From Myxococcales bacterium (GTDB lineage Bacteria; Myxococcota_A; Bradymonadia; UBA7976; UBA1532): 64,000 nt of DNA. The notes under the pieces were generated by a model that saw only the letters and a program-made list of their open reading frames with translations, made no database searches and was not told where the DNA came from. This document shows, piece after piece, positions 34,752 through 44,042 of this stretch. Each line of letters begins with the position of its first letter. Within the stretch, counting starts at the first letter, position 1. A program made the position numbers and the translations under genes. The stretch is from positions 30,495 through 94,494 of the forward strand of contig JACKDL010000024.1 in the NCBI GenBank assembly GCA_020633555.1, in the 5' to 3' direction.

Positions 34752-37079
34752 TCAGCGCCGGCCGCGCAAGGCGAAGCCGAAGTCGTCGTCGCCGTTCACG
34801 TCGCCCGCGATGTTGTTCAGGTCCAGGCGGTGGAACAGCCCGTCGCCGCGGCTGCTCTGGCAGCGCTGCGGGCCGGTGGTGCCAGCCGCCAGCGCGGGGC
34901 AGGGGCCCCAGGTGGGCGAGTGCCGGTTGGCGGGGCCCTGATCCCGGTCGGCCCAGCCGATGAAGACCTCGGCGCTGGCTTGCATGGCCGCCGCGCGGGC
35001 CGGATCGGCGGGATCGCGGCAGATCCAGGCCACGCCCCAGTCGTCGTTGCCGTCCACGTCACCGACCAGGCGCAGGGCGCGGAAATGGCCGTCGAAGCCC
35101 GTGCTGGTGCCGCGCAGGTTGCCGTCGTCGCCCACCAGCCCGTCGGGCACCGGGCCCCACCGATTGGTGGCGTCGGGGCCGCGGTCGTTGTCTGCGTGGC
35201 CCAGGAACACGGCGCAGTGGTCCTGCACGTAGGCGTTCACCTGGGCGAACTCGCCGCCGTTGCACAAGAGGGCCAGGCCCACCTGATCGTCGTCGTTCAC
35301 GTCGCCCAGTAGGTCCAGGCGCACGAAGCTGCCGGCACCGTCGGTGCTGACGCAGCGGGGATCGGTGCCGGCGCTCTCGGCCTGGCCGGGGCAGGCCGAC
35401 CAGCTCAGGCTGGGCGAGGCGGGGGCGCGGTTGCGGTCGGCCCAGCCGATGTAGAGCTTGCACCAGCGCTGGATGTGGGGGCCGCAGACGCCCTCGTCGA
35501 TGGTGCCGTCGCAGTCGTTGTCCAGGCCGTCGCAGGCCTCGGCGGGCAGGGGGCCGCACTGGCCGCAGGCGTTCAGCAGACCCTCGTCCGTGGCGCCGTC
35601 GCAGTCGTTGTCCAGGCCGTCGCAGGCCTCGGCGGGCGCCGCGCCGCACTGGCCGCAGGCGTTCAGCGTGCCCTCGTCGGTGTCCCCGTCGCAGTCGTTG
35701 TCCAGCCCGTCGCACACCTCGGCGGGCTCGGGGCCGCAGGCGCCGCAGCGGTTCAGCGTGCCCTCGTCCACCCGGCCGTCGCAGTCGTCGTCGGCGCCGT
35801 CGCAGGTCTCGTTGCCGTCGGGCCGGCAGGCGTACTCGCAGCCCGTCTCCACGTCGCCGTCCAGCTCGTGGAAGCCGAGCTGGCAGCCCTCGAAGACGCA
35901 GGCGCCCTGCACGCACAGCCAGGTGGCGTTGGGGCGGCCGCAGAAGGTGCCGCAGCGGCCGCAGTGCTCGGGGTCGCTTGCCAGGTCGAAGCCCTCGTCC
36001 ACCCGGCCGTCGCAGTCGTCGTCCTGCCCGTCGCAGCTCTCGCTGGGGGGATCCTCGGGCACGCAGGCGTACTCGCAGCCGTTATCGGGCCGGCCGTCCA
36101 CGTCCACGAAGCCGGCGGCGCAGGGCCCCACCACGCAGCGGTCGGCCTCGCAGAGGCCCTGGGCGTGGGGCGGATCGCAGGCCTGGTTGCAGCCGCCGCA
36201 GTGGGCCAGGGTGCCCCGCAGGCCCTCGTCGCTGGCGCCGTCGCAGTCGTTGTCCAGCCCGTCGCAGGTCAGCTCGGCGTCGGGCTCGTGGGTGGCGGGC
36301 CAGGGGCAGCCCCAGGCGCCCTCCACGCAGGCCAGCGCCACGCCGGCGCACACGCCGAGGCCCCCGCACTGCAGATCGGGGGCGTCGCCGGGCTGGTCGT
36401 CGGCGCGGGCGTTGCAGTCGTTGTCCTTGCCGTCGCAGATCTCGGGCGCGCCCCGGTAGACGGTGGCGTCGCCGTCGTCGCAGTCGAAGTCCACGCAGTC
36501 GGGGCCGTCGCCGTGGCCGTCGCCGTCGGCGTCCACGCAGGTGCCGCAGCTCATGCCGTCGGCGGGCACGCACTGGCGGCCCACCGGCGCGCCGTCGCGC
36601 TCGATGTCGGCGCACTCGTAGCCGGGCGGGCAGACGCCGTCCTCGCTGCAGTCCTCGCCGCAGTACTTGTTGCGCCCGAAGTCCAGGCACAGGTCCTCGG
36701 GGTCGTCGCAGTCGCGGTCGGCCTCGCAGGGCTCGCACAGCTCGGGGGTGTCGGGCAGGCACAGGAACAGCCGATCGGCGCCCGCGTTGGCCACCGCCCG
36801 GCACTCGAAGGCCACCGGGCAGGTGCCGCAGGGCTGGCTGCAGATCATCCCGTATTCGGCGGTGTCGATGCAGTGGCCCGAGCGGCAGTCGCTGCCCTGG
36901 GTGCAGGGGGCGCCGAACTCGGCCAGGAGCGTGGCGTCCACGGCCACCCGGGCGTCGATGATCTGGGCGTCCACGGCGAGGGCGGCGTCGGCGGGCCCGG
37001 TCTCGGCGGCGACGGGCTCGGCCTCGGCGCAAGCCCCCAGGGCCAGGCCCAGCAGGGCCAGGGTGACAGCGGTACGCAT
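34752..37079 (-). CDS. MopE-repeat lipoprotein with C-terminal DVNGDD repeats
   Basis: 775 residues, ATG 37079 after GGAGGAA; the signal ends LGAC with Cys17 lipidated. Seven MopE-like motifs (CDGLDNDCDGxxDEG type) run from about residue 215 to 535; the last three are spaced exactly 90 bp. The C-terminal 230 residues hold three imperfect units with GWADRDQGP or GHADNDRGP plus GDVNGDDDFGFAL or GDVDGNDDWGVAW, resembling FG-GAP/VCBS or dockerin-like Asp-rich Ca2+ loops. The N-terminal third is Cys-rich with PCxxGSDCRSGHC-type knots. Probably a Ca2+- or metal-stabilised surface protein. It converges on the APH gene with 8 bp between stops. Confidence 0.82.
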   Translation of the reverse strand: MRTAVTLALLGLALGACAEAEPVAAETGPADAALAVDAQIIDARVAVDATLLAEFGAPCTQGSDCRSGHCIDTAEYGMICSQPCGTCPVAFECRAVANAGADRLFLCLPDTPELCEPCEADRDCDDPEDLCLDFGRNKYCGEDCSEDGVCPPGYECADIERDGAPVGRQCVPADGMSCGTCVDADGDGHGDGPDCVDFDCDDGDATVYRGAPEICDGKDNDCNARADDQPGDAPDLQCGGLGVCAGVALACVEGAWGCPWPATHEPDAELTCDGLDNDCDGASDEGLRGTLAHCGGCNQACDPPHAQGLCEADRCVVGPCAAGFVDVDGRPDNGCEYACVPEDPPSESCDGQDDDCDGRVDEGFDLASDPEHCGRCGTFCGRPNATWLCVQGACVFEGCQLGFHELDGDVETGCEYACRPDGNETCDGADDDCDGRVDEGTLNRCGACGPEPAEVCDGLDNDCDGDTDEGTLNACGQCGAAPAEACDGLDNDCDGATDEGLLNACGQCGPLPAEACDGLDNDCDGTIDEGVCGPHIQRWCKLYIGWADRNRAPASPSLSWSACPGQAESAGTDPRCVSTDGAGSFVRLDLLGDVNDDDQVGLALLCNGGEFAQVNAYVQDHCAVFLGHADNDRGPDATNRWGPVPDGLVGDDGNLRGTSTGFDGHFRALRLVGDVDGNDDWGVAWICRDPADPARAAAMQASAEVFIGWADRDQGPANRHSPTWGPCPALAAGTTGPQRCQSSRGDGLFHRLDLNNIAGDVNGDDDFGFALRGRR

Positions 37080-37150
37080 GGCGGGTTCCTCCAGGGGCGA
37101 AGGTGGCACGGGGCGCCCGGCCGGTGCCAGCCGGTCCGCCCGGCGGGCGC

Positions 37151-38212
37151 TCAGAAGGCCTCGCCCAGCCCCAGGTAGGCGCCGTGCTCGCCGCGGGCCA
37201 GGGCCCCGTCCACCCGCAGGTTGATCTTGCGGGCCTCGCTCAGCAGCACGCGCACGCCGGCGCCCAGCGACCAGGTGGGCGTGAACGGGCCCAGCTCACC
37301 GAAGGTGGCGGCCACCCCCCCGAAGCCCGCGAAGCCCACGCGCCAGTACACCGGCGGTGAGCGGTACTCGGCCTGGGCGAAGGCGCTGTGGGTGTTGCGG
37401 TAGCGGTCGCGGAACACCCCGCGCATCTCGCTCTGCCCGCCGAAGGTGTTCAGGTTGAAGAAGGGCGCGTCGCCCCAGATGCCGTACCACATGGCCTGCA
37501 GGCCCAGCACGTGGCGCCCGTCGCCGAAGAAGGCGCGCGCCTCGGTGGTGACGCGGTTGTGGGGGAAGTCGCTGGCGAAGGGCGGCCGGCCCTCGAAACG
37601 CGCCAGGTAGCGCATGCCCCGGGTGGGCGTGAGCTGGTGGTCGCGGCTGTCGTAGCGCAGCTCGGCCGAGGCGCCGCCCATGCTGCCGCCCTCCAGGCCC
37701 CGCAGGCCCTGGGGTGGAGGGCGGCGGCCGAAGTCGATCTCGGTCAGGCTGTAGCTGCCGCCGACGCCCGCGTAGAAGTTCCCCAGGATGCGCCGCGAGA
37801 TGACCATCTCGGCCGAGAAGGCCGGCTGGGTGTACCAGCGCCGGGGCGCCTGGCCGTCGAAGCCCTGGAAGGGGAAGCGCCAGCGGATGGCGCTCACGCG
37901 GCCCTCGACCTCCCAGTCCCCGTCGGCAAAGGACAGGGTGGGATCGAAGACCACCGCCGCCTGGTGCTGCAGCGTGTACACGGCGGTCAGCCGGGCGCTG
38001 GAGGGGCGCGGGCCGCTGCCGGGCAGGAACACGACGCCGACCAGGGCGGCCAGGGCCGAGGTCTCGGGGGCGTAGGCGATGAGCGGAAAGCCCACCACCC
38101 CGAACTCCTCGGGCGGGGGCTCGGCCTCGGGCGGGGGGCCCACGGGGGCCAGCAGCGCCGCCAGGGCGCACAGCGCAGCGATCATGGGCGGGTTGGGCAG
38201 GGCACGCCCCAT
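37151..38212 (-). CDS. Omp85/BamA-like outer-membrane beta-barrel protein
   Basis: 353 residues. A hydrophobic segment (IAALCALAALLAPVG) after a short N-terminal extension is a signal peptide; ATG 38185 is an alternative start, and neither has a clear ribosome site. The mature protein is all amphipathic strands ending in Phe, as outer-membrane barrels require. SRDHQLTPTRGMRYLARF and FGGQSEMRGVFRDRYRN match the strand and (V/I)RG-like loop of the Omp85 C-terminal domain. No POTRA domain is present, so it is a stand-alone barrel of the patatin-associated or DUF3570-like class, not a full BamA. Confidence 0.75.
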   Translation of the reverse strand: MGRALPNPPMIAALCALAALLAPVGPPPEAEPPPEEFGVVGFPLIAYAPETSALAALVGVVFLPGSGPRPSSARLTAVYTLQHQAAVVFDPTLSFADGDWEVEGRVSAIRWRFPFQGFDGQAPRRWYTQPAFSAEMVISRRILGNFYAGVGGSYSLTEIDFGRRPPPQGLRGLEGGSMGGASAELRYDSRDHQLTPTRGMRYLARFEGRPPFASDFPHNRVTTEARAFFGDGRHVLGLQAMWYGIWGDAPFFNLNTFGGQSEMRGVFRDRYRNTHSAFAQAEYRSPPVYWRVGFAGFGGVAATFGELGPFTPTWSLGAGVRVLLSEARKINLRVDGALARGEHGAYLGLGEAF

Positions 38213-38262
38213 TGCAGCCCGGGGGCGGGGCGGGGCGCAAGCGCTGGGACGATGTGGGGCGT

Positions 38263-41217
38263 TCAGCGCTCCCTGGCCGGCCTGGCCGACTTCGCGGCCT
38301 TCGGCTTGACGCGGCCTGGCTCGATGGCCTCCAGGGCGCCCTGGGCCACGCGCCGGGCGTAGCCCATGTAGTGGCTGCTGCGGATCCTCTCCAGAAAGGG
38401 CACGGCGGCCTTCGCCTCGGGCCCCAGCGTCTTCAGGAGCTCGGCGGCGTCCACGGTGAGCAGCGGATCCTCGCCCTGGGTCACCAGGTCGGGCACCGCG
38501 GCGGCGCCGTCCACGGCCACCAGGGCGGCCAGCGCGGCCTTGCGCAGCCGCACGTCCACGGCGGGGGCCAGGGCGGCGCGCAGCGGGGCGGCGCTGGCGG
38601 GGCGGCGGTTGGCGGCGATGGCCTCGGCAGCGGCGATGGCCACCTGCCGATCCGGGTGGTCCAGCAGCGGCACCAGGTGGGGCTGGATGGCGTCGGCCGA
38701 GGCGCTGGGCACGCCGGTGCGGGTGGTGGCGATGTTGGCCAGCAGCCGGCGCAGGAGCGGGCTGGGCCAGCCCCCTGCACCCTCGCCCGAGGACGCGGCC
38801 GCCGTCATGGCGGCGGCCAGGGCGGGGCCAAAACGCTTCGCGTGTTTGTCCCAGCGGGCGGTGAGCGCGAGCCAGGCGTCCAGGCGGCTCAGGTCGCCGG
38901 CGTCCACGGCCGCGCGGATCTGCGCGGCGGCGAAGGCAGGCTCGAAGGCCGGCTGCCCTTGGCGGGCCAGGCCCCGCAGCAGCTCGACCTCGGCCGGGGT
39001 GCCGGCCACCTCGTCCAGGCGGGCGCGCATCAGCGCCCCCAGCGGCCCTGGGCGGGCGGCGAAGTAGGCGCCCATGATCATCCGCCGCGCCCGGTCATCG
39101 CCGGCCTGGAACAGGGCCTCCACCTGGGCGTGATCGGCGGCGCGCGGGCTGGCGGCGGCCAGGCCGAGCAGGAAGGGCAGCGTCTCGCCCAGGTCGCCTG
39201 CGCCCGCGGGGGGCACGGCCTCGAGCAGCCCGCTGACCATCTGCCGGGCGGTGTCGTCGCTGGCCCTGCGCAGCAGCCGCTGGGCCAGCGGCCCGTTGCG
39301 CAGCAGCAGCCGGCGGGCCAGGCCGCGATCCAGCGCGCCTGCAGGGTCGAACACGTCCTCGGCCTCGGCCGCGTCGGTGGCCAGGTCGAAGCGCATCACC
39401 ACCTCGGCCCCCGGGCGGTAGACGATCTTGTCGGTGCCCGCCACCAGCCCCTGCACGCGGCCGTCCCCGTTGGTCAGCGAGTAGGCCACGTCCCACGGGG
39501 CCACGGGATCGGTGAGCAGCGGGCGCAGGCTGTGGCCGCGGTGGGTGGGCTCGGGCTCGGCGCCGATCAGGTCCAGGATCGTGGGCACCACGTCCACGGT
39601 GCCCACGGTGGCGGGGCTGGGCGCGCCGGGCGGCAGGCCGGGCACGAACAGGGCCAGCGGCACCCGGACCTGGTGATCGGCCACCGAGGCCCCGTGGCCC
39701 ATGTGCCCGCCCTCGCCCAGGGCCTCGCCGTGGTCGCTGGTGAGCACGATCAGGGTGTTCTCGCGCAGACCGCGGGCCTCCAGCAGCGCCAGCAGCGCGC
39801 CCCACTGGCCGTCCAGCCAGGTCAGGCTGCGGCGGTAGCGGGTGGGCCAGTCGCCGTGGTGGCGGCCCATGCGCACCCCGGCGAAGCCCGGCTTGTGCAT
39901 GGCGTAGAAGTGGAGCCAGCCGAAGAAGGGGCGGTCGCCCACGCGGTCCAGGCTGGCCTCGAGCAGGGGGCGCCAGTCCTGCTGCCGCGGGAGCTCGTAC
40001 ACCCCCACGTCGTCGTAGCCGTCCAGCAGATCCGACACCCGCTCGTCCATGGACAGCAGGAAGTACTGCGGCACGACGGCCAGCGGGATGCGGCCGTGGC
40101 TGCGCATCACCCGCGCCAGGGGGCGGCCCAGGCGCTTGGGATCCTCGAAGGGGTGGGTGGAGCGGGCGAAGGCGGGCATGGAGAACTGGGTGCGGCTGGC
40201 CGGTGCGTAGGCCCGCGGGAAGACGTGCGCGGTCTTCAGCCAGGCGTCCAGGCGGGGCGTGTCGCCCGGCTTCGCGAACGGCTGCCCGGCGCCGCGGTTG
40301 GGGGGCAGGGCGTCGGCGCGCAGGGTGTCCACCACCACCACCAGCACGTTCCAGTCCTGGACCGGGCGCTCGCCGGCGGCCTCCACCGCGGCGGGCTGCG
40401 CGTCGGCCGTGGCCGGGTCCAGGTGCGCCAGCACCAGCCGCAGCAGGGCTGCCCGATCGGGCCGGCTCACCAGCGGCACCGCGCTCTGCCCCAGGGGCGA
40501 GGCCAGCAGCAGCGCGGCGCGGGCCTTGGCGCCTTGCTTGCGCAGGGCGAAGGGGGTGGCCGCCAGGGCCAGCACCGCCAGCGCGGCCAGGCCCGTCGCC
40601 AGGCGGGGGCGTCGCTGCGCCAGGCTGGCCGCCAGGCGGCCCACGCCCAGGTGGGCCAGGGCCAGCGACAGCCCCGCCAGGAACAGGTGGACGGGCGCGT
40701 ACAGGCCGGGCAGCACCCAGCCGTCGGCCACTGCGGCCGCAGCGGCGCCGGTGAGCAGGAGCGCCGGCCAGATCCGCCGCCGCTGCCCCGAGGCGTGGAG
40801 CGCGCCGACCAGCGCCGCGGCCAGCGCGCCGCCCGCCACCACGCCCCAACGGAGCTGCGGGGCCCAGGGCTGCCGGGCCACCCAGTCGCCCGCCACCAAC
40901 GCGGCGCTCACCTGCAGCAGCGGCCAGAGTGCCACGCCGGCGAAGAGCAGGGCGGTGGCCGCGGCCAGCAGCCGTGGGTGGGGTCGCGCCCGCAGTCGCA
41001 GGCTCGCCAGCAGGCCGCCCACCAGCGCCAGCGTGGTGTGGGCCAGCAGCACGCCGGCGCCCAGCGCCAGCGCGGCGGACAGGCCCAGCGGCGCGGGCAG
41101 GCGCGCGGCGGCCAGGCGATCCAGGGTGAGGGTGAGCCCGGCGCCCACGAGCGCCGCGGCCAGCGCGCGGATCACCCCTGCGAGGACGGGGCGCTGCGCG
41201 AGGGAGGCGGGCTGCAC
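38263..41217 (-). CDS. Membrane sulfatase/phosphoethanolamine-transferase-like protein with HEAT repeats
   Basis: About 984 residues if GTG 41217 is the start (GTG 41175 also fits; neither has a strong ribosome site). Seven or so transmembrane helices lie in the first 255 residues. A periplasmic alkaline-phosphatase/sulfatase domain follows: WNVLVVVVDTLRADALP (metal Asp, about residue 288), PASRTQFSMPAFARS (nucleophile helix, Ser or Thr with no CxPxR motif), LIVLTSDHGEALGEGGHMGHG (about 490). The last 300 residues are HEAT repeats (DRQVAIAAAEAIAANRR, VRLRKAALAALVAVDG). The architecture recalls LtaS/EptA-type phosphotransferases acting on lipid headgroups or glycans, with the HEAT part for docking. 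Confidence 0.78.
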   Translation of the reverse strand: MQPASLAQRPVLAGVIRALAAALVGAGLTLTLDRLAAARLPAPLGLSAALALGAGVLLAHTTLALVGGLLASLRLRARPHPRLLAAATALLFAGVALWPLLQVSAALVAGDWVARQPWAPQLRWGVVAGGALAAALVGALHASGQRRRIWPALLLTGAAAAAVADGWVLPGLYAPVHLFLAGLSLALAHLGVGRLAASLAQRRPRLATGLAALAVLALAATPFALRKQGAKARAALLLASPLGQSAVPLVSRPDRAALLRLVLAHLDPATADAQPAAVEAAGERPVQDWNVLVVVVDTLRADALPPNRGAGQPFAKPGDTPRLDAWLKTAHVFPRAYAPASRTQFSMPAFARSTHPFEDPKRLGRPLARVMRSHGRIPLAVVPQYFLLSMDERVSDLLDGYDDVGVYELPRQQDWRPLLEASLDRVGDRPFFGWLHFYAMHKPGFAGVRMGRHHGDWPTRYRRSLTWLDGQWGALLALLEARGLRENTLIVLTSDHGEALGEGGHMGHGASVADHQVRVPLALFVPGLPPGAPSPATVGTVDVVPTILDLIGAEPEPTHRGHSLRPLLTDPVAPWDVAYSLTNGDGRVQGLVAGTDKIVYRPGAEVVMRFDLATDAAEAEDVFDPAGALDRGLARRLLLRNGPLAQRLLRRASDDTARQMVSGLLEAVPPAGAGDLGETLPFLLGLAAASPRAADHAQVEALFQAGDDRARRMIMGAYFAARPGPLGALMRARLDEVAGTPAEVELLRGLARQGQPAFEPAFAAAQIRAAVDAGDLSRLDAWLALTARWDKHAKRFGPALAAAMTAAASSGEGAGGWPSPLLRRLLANIATTRTGVPSASADAIQPHLVPLLDHPDRQVAIAAAEAIAANRRPASAAPLRAALAPAVDVRLRKAALAALVAVDGAAAVPDLVTQGEDPLLTVDAAELLKTLGPEAKAAVPFLERIRSSHYMGYARRVAQGALEAIEPGRVKPKAAKSARPARER

Positions 41218-41240
41218 GGGCCGCGACGGGTAACAGATTC

Positions 41241-41264
41241 GGCCCGGCCTTTCCAGGCCGGGCC
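41241..41264 (-). terminator. Perfect 10-bp hairpin between VOC and sulfatase genes
   Basis: GGCCCGGCCT, TTCC loop, AGGCCGGGCC: a perfect inverted repeat of 10 bp with a 4-base loop, 18 bp after the VOC stop. It is read as a terminator on the minus strand but has no U tract, so it may instead be an attenuator or Rho-independent-like barrier. Confidence 0.55.
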
Positions 41265-41282
41265 GGCGCGGCGGGGGCGGGA

Positions 41283-41687
41283 TCAGGCCGCGAAGCGCAC
41301 CGTGTCGTCCTTCCAGAACACAATCTCGATCTCGTAGCCGCTGGGATCCAGCGCGTACCAGGCGGTGCTGTGGGGCCACTCGACGGGGCTGCTCCAGCGC
41401 CACGTCAGCCCCTCGGCGGCGGCCCGGCGCAGGAAGTCGGCCTGGTCGGTCAGGCGCAGGGCGAAGTGGTTCAGGTGGTGCCGCGGGCCGCCGCGGGGCT
41501 GGTCGCGCTCGGGGTGCTCGTAGGCGCACAGCAGGGCGTCGCCGGCCCGCAGGATGGCGAAGGGCACGCCCTTCGAGGTGCCGCGCTCCACCACGTGGAA
41601 GCCGAAGACGGCGCCGTACCAGCGCACGGTCTCGTCCAGGTCGGTGACGCTCAGGTTCAGGTGATCCAGGTGCTTGACGGGGCTCAT
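41283..41687 (-). CDS. VOC-family dioxygenase-like protein
   Basis: 134 residues with AAGGAGG six bases before ATG 41687. VKHLDHLNLSVTDLDETVRWY opens the first module with the usual metal His. HHLNHFALRLTDQADFLRR opens the second, and YALDPSGYEIEIVFWKDD carries the second-half Glu. The spacing matches glyoxalase I/extradiol-dioxygenase-like VOC proteins such as fosfomycin-resistance or catechol enzymes. Substrate unknown. Confidence 0.87.
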   Translation of the reverse strand: MSPVKHLDHLNLSVTDLDETVRWYGAVFGFHVVERGTSKGVPFAILRAGDALLCAYEHPERDQPRGGPRHHLNHFALRLTDQADFLRRAAAEGLTWRWSSPVEWPHSTAWYALDPSGYEIEIVFWKDDTVRFAA

Positions 41688-41776
41688 GGGGGCCTCCTTG
41701 GCCGGGGTTGTGGCCCCACCATGGTGCCCTCGTGCTGGCTTGTCGTCTCACTTGTCGGTGAGCCGACCAGAGGTCG

Positions 41777-43939
41777 TCAGGGCGCCAGCAGCGCCCGATC
41801 GGCCACCGAGGTGTCGTCGGCGAAGCGCCCCCACAGCAGCGGGGCGTCGTCCTGCACCGTCAGCCCCACCGGCCGCGTCTCGCCGCGCAGCCCGGCCAGC
41901 CGCTCGGTCCACCGCACGGCGCCGTCGGCGTCCCAGCGGGTCACGGCGTACACGTCGGCGGTGTGGCAGTGCCCGCGCAGGGCCACCAGGCCGCCGTCGA
42001 CCGTGGGCGCGGCGCCCAGCAGCGGGGTGCAGGCGGGCAGATCCACCGGGGTCACCGCGCCCGCCGCACCCGTGGACGGATCCACCTCGACCCACGCGGC
42101 GCCGGGGGCGGCGGGCCCCAGCCAGGCCAGGCGGCGGCTGCCCGCCACCAGCATCCCCGCGCGCATGGGATCACCCGGCACCGGGGTGGCCCAGCGCAGC
42201 TCGCCCCAGGGGTCCAGGCCCAGCAGGGTCGCGCCGGGCTCGCCCTCGGCCGCGCCGGCCACGGGGCCCCAGGCCTGCACCGCGGCCACCGCGCCATCGG
42301 CCACGGCCACGAGCCCGCTCAGGTGGGTGCGCGGGCCCAGCCCCCGATCCACCCCGGGCCGCCCGTCGCCCCGCACGCCCATGAGCCGTGCCTCGCCCGT
42401 GGCGCCCTCGGACAGGCCCAACAGCACCTGCGGCACACCGTCGTCGTCGGGCAGCGCGGCCAGGTGCAGGCTGGCGAAGTGCAGGGCCCCCTCGACGCCG
42501 AAGGCTTGCGGCCGGCCGTACCGCCCCACGGGGTCCAGGGGCTGCACCACCAGGCCGTCGCCCTCGGCCACCGGCTGGATGAAGGCCCCGGTGCCGTCGG
42601 CGAAGCGCTGGCGCAGGCGGGCGGCCACCCAGGCGCCGCCGTCGGGGCGGGGGGCGATCCACTCCACGGTGGGCGACACGGCGGCCTGCCACTCCAGGCC
42701 GTCGGCCCGGCGCATGGTCAAGCGGCCCGAGCGGTTCATCGCCAGCGTGTGCCCGAAGGCCGCGGCCACCCGCGTGGCGTGGGTCGTCTGGCCCGTGGCG
42801 CTCAGCGGATCGGCCACCGGCGCCACTGGCGTCAGCGTCTGCGGTCCCACGGGCCGCGCGGCCACCACCCGTCGGGCGGTGGTGGGGTCGGGCAGGGTGC
42901 AGCGGCCAGCGGCGCCTTCACAGCCCTGCCACAAGGTCTGGGGCCCATCGCTGAGCTGCGGACACCAGCCGGTGATCTCACAGGCGGGCGAGTCGGTGAG
43001 GTGGCCCGGGGCCAGCGCACAGGGGATCCGCTCGGCGCCCGTGTCGGCCCACACGGGATCCCCGGACGCCGCGGCGTCGGCCGGCCGGCGGCCCAGGGCC
43101 ACGGGGAGCAGGGTGTGGGTGGGCGTGACCATGCTGGCGGGCAGGGTGCACGGCGTGCCCATGGCCAGGCCGTCGTCGCCCCGGCAGGCGTGGGCCTCGC
43201 ACAGCGACGGCTCCCCCCGGCAGGTCCACGCCCGCCACCCGCCGGCCCGCTCGCCGTCGCAGCGGGGCGCCTCGACCTGGCAGGTGTCCGCCGAGGGCTG
43301 CGGGGCCAGCGCGCCCTTCGAGCAGCCGTCGCCCGCCACCTCATTGCCGTCGTCACAGGTCTCGGTGCCGTCCTGCAGGCCGTCGCCACACACACCCCGG
43401 CCCGCGTTGATGGGCTCGAAGCCCACCGTGGGGCGGCCCCCACACTGGGTGGTCTGCGCCCAGGCCAGGGTGGTGAGCGTGGCGGCGGGGTCCAGGTCGC
43501 CCAGGCGGATGAGCACCAGCCGCCCCGGGGGGCTGTGCGTGAGGTCGAAGTAGGCGGCGCCGCCCGTGGAGCGCCCGATCAGCGTGACGCCTTCGGCCGC
43601 GTTCTCGCCGACGGGCAGCGTCTCCAGATCCCTGCGCAGGGCCGCGCTGCAGCCAATGCTGGGGCAGGCGCCGGGCGCCTCGTGCACCAGCGCCAGCGGC
43701 TCGGGGGCTTCGAGCTGCAGCGTCAGCCGCGGGTGGCGGGTGCCCGGGCCGATGGCTTCTCCAGGCGCCCCCCCGATCCACACCTGCCAGGCGCGGTTGC
43801 GGCCCGCCGGGCGCTGGGTGGGGGTGGGCCCTGGCTCGGCCTGGGGCACGCACTCCTCCTCGGAGGGGCAGCCGAGCAACAGCAGGCCGAGCAGGGGGGT
43901 CAGGCGGGCGGCGCGGCGCGGCATTGACAGGGGGCGCAT
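41777..43939 (-). CDS. Lipoprotein with myxococcal disulfide repeat and propeller-like domain
   Basis: 720 residues; ATG 43939 after GAGGT; the signal ends LLGC with Cys24 lipidated. A Cys-rich stretch contains CGDGLQDGTETCDDGNE, the myxococcus-type disulfide repeat (TIGR02232/DUF4215 style), probably a Ca2+-stabilised knot. The C-terminal 350 residues repeat a strand pattern (e.g. LLGLDPWGELRWATPVPG, VTRWDADGAVRWTERLAGL) like PQQ-type beta-propeller blades. Likely a surface protein that binds a ligand or partner; no enzymatic motif seen. It is divergent from the XRE regulator gene. Confidence 0.72.
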   Translation of the reverse strand: MRPLSMPRRAARLTPLLGLLLLGCPSEEECVPQAEPGPTPTQRPAGRNRAWQVWIGGAPGEAIGPGTRHPRLTLQLEAPEPLALVHEAPGACPSIGCSAALRRDLETLPVGENAAEGVTLIGRSTGGAAYFDLTHSPPGRLVLIRLGDLDPAATLTTLAWAQTTQCGGRPTVGFEPINAGRGVCGDGLQDGTETCDDGNEVAGDGCSKGALAPQPSADTCQVEAPRCDGERAGGWRAWTCRGEPSLCEAHACRGDDGLAMGTPCTLPASMVTPTHTLLPVALGRRPADAAASGDPVWADTGAERIPCALAPGHLTDSPACEITGWCPQLSDGPQTLWQGCEGAAGRCTLPDPTTARRVVAARPVGPQTLTPVAPVADPLSATGQTTHATRVAAAFGHTLAMNRSGRLTMRRADGLEWQAAVSPTVEWIAPRPDGGAWVAARLRQRFADGTGAFIQPVAEGDGLVVQPLDPVGRYGRPQAFGVEGALHFASLHLAALPDDDGVPQVLLGLSEGATGEARLMGVRGDGRPGVDRGLGPRTHLSGLVAVADGAVAAVQAWGPVAGAAEGEPGATLLGLDPWGELRWATPVPGDPMRAGMLVAGSRRLAWLGPAAPGAAWVEVDPSTGAAGAVTPVDLPACTPLLGAAPTVDGGLVALRGHCHTADVYAVTRWDADGAVRWTERLAGLRGETRPVGLTVQDDAPLLWGRFADDTSVADRALLAP

Positions 43940-44042
43940 GGGGACCTCGTGGGCGGTGTGACGGGGCCCGGATGTGCAACGGCCAGGCCAACCCGCCCCG
44001 GCCCCTCTGGTGGCCGCCAGCCGCCCAGGGCATCCTGCGCCC

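Noticed and set aside
38212..41337. Long plus-strand frame opposite the membrane sulfatase
   Set aside because: Shadow of the sulfatase-HEAT gene; Gly/Gln/His-rich, no signal or domain.
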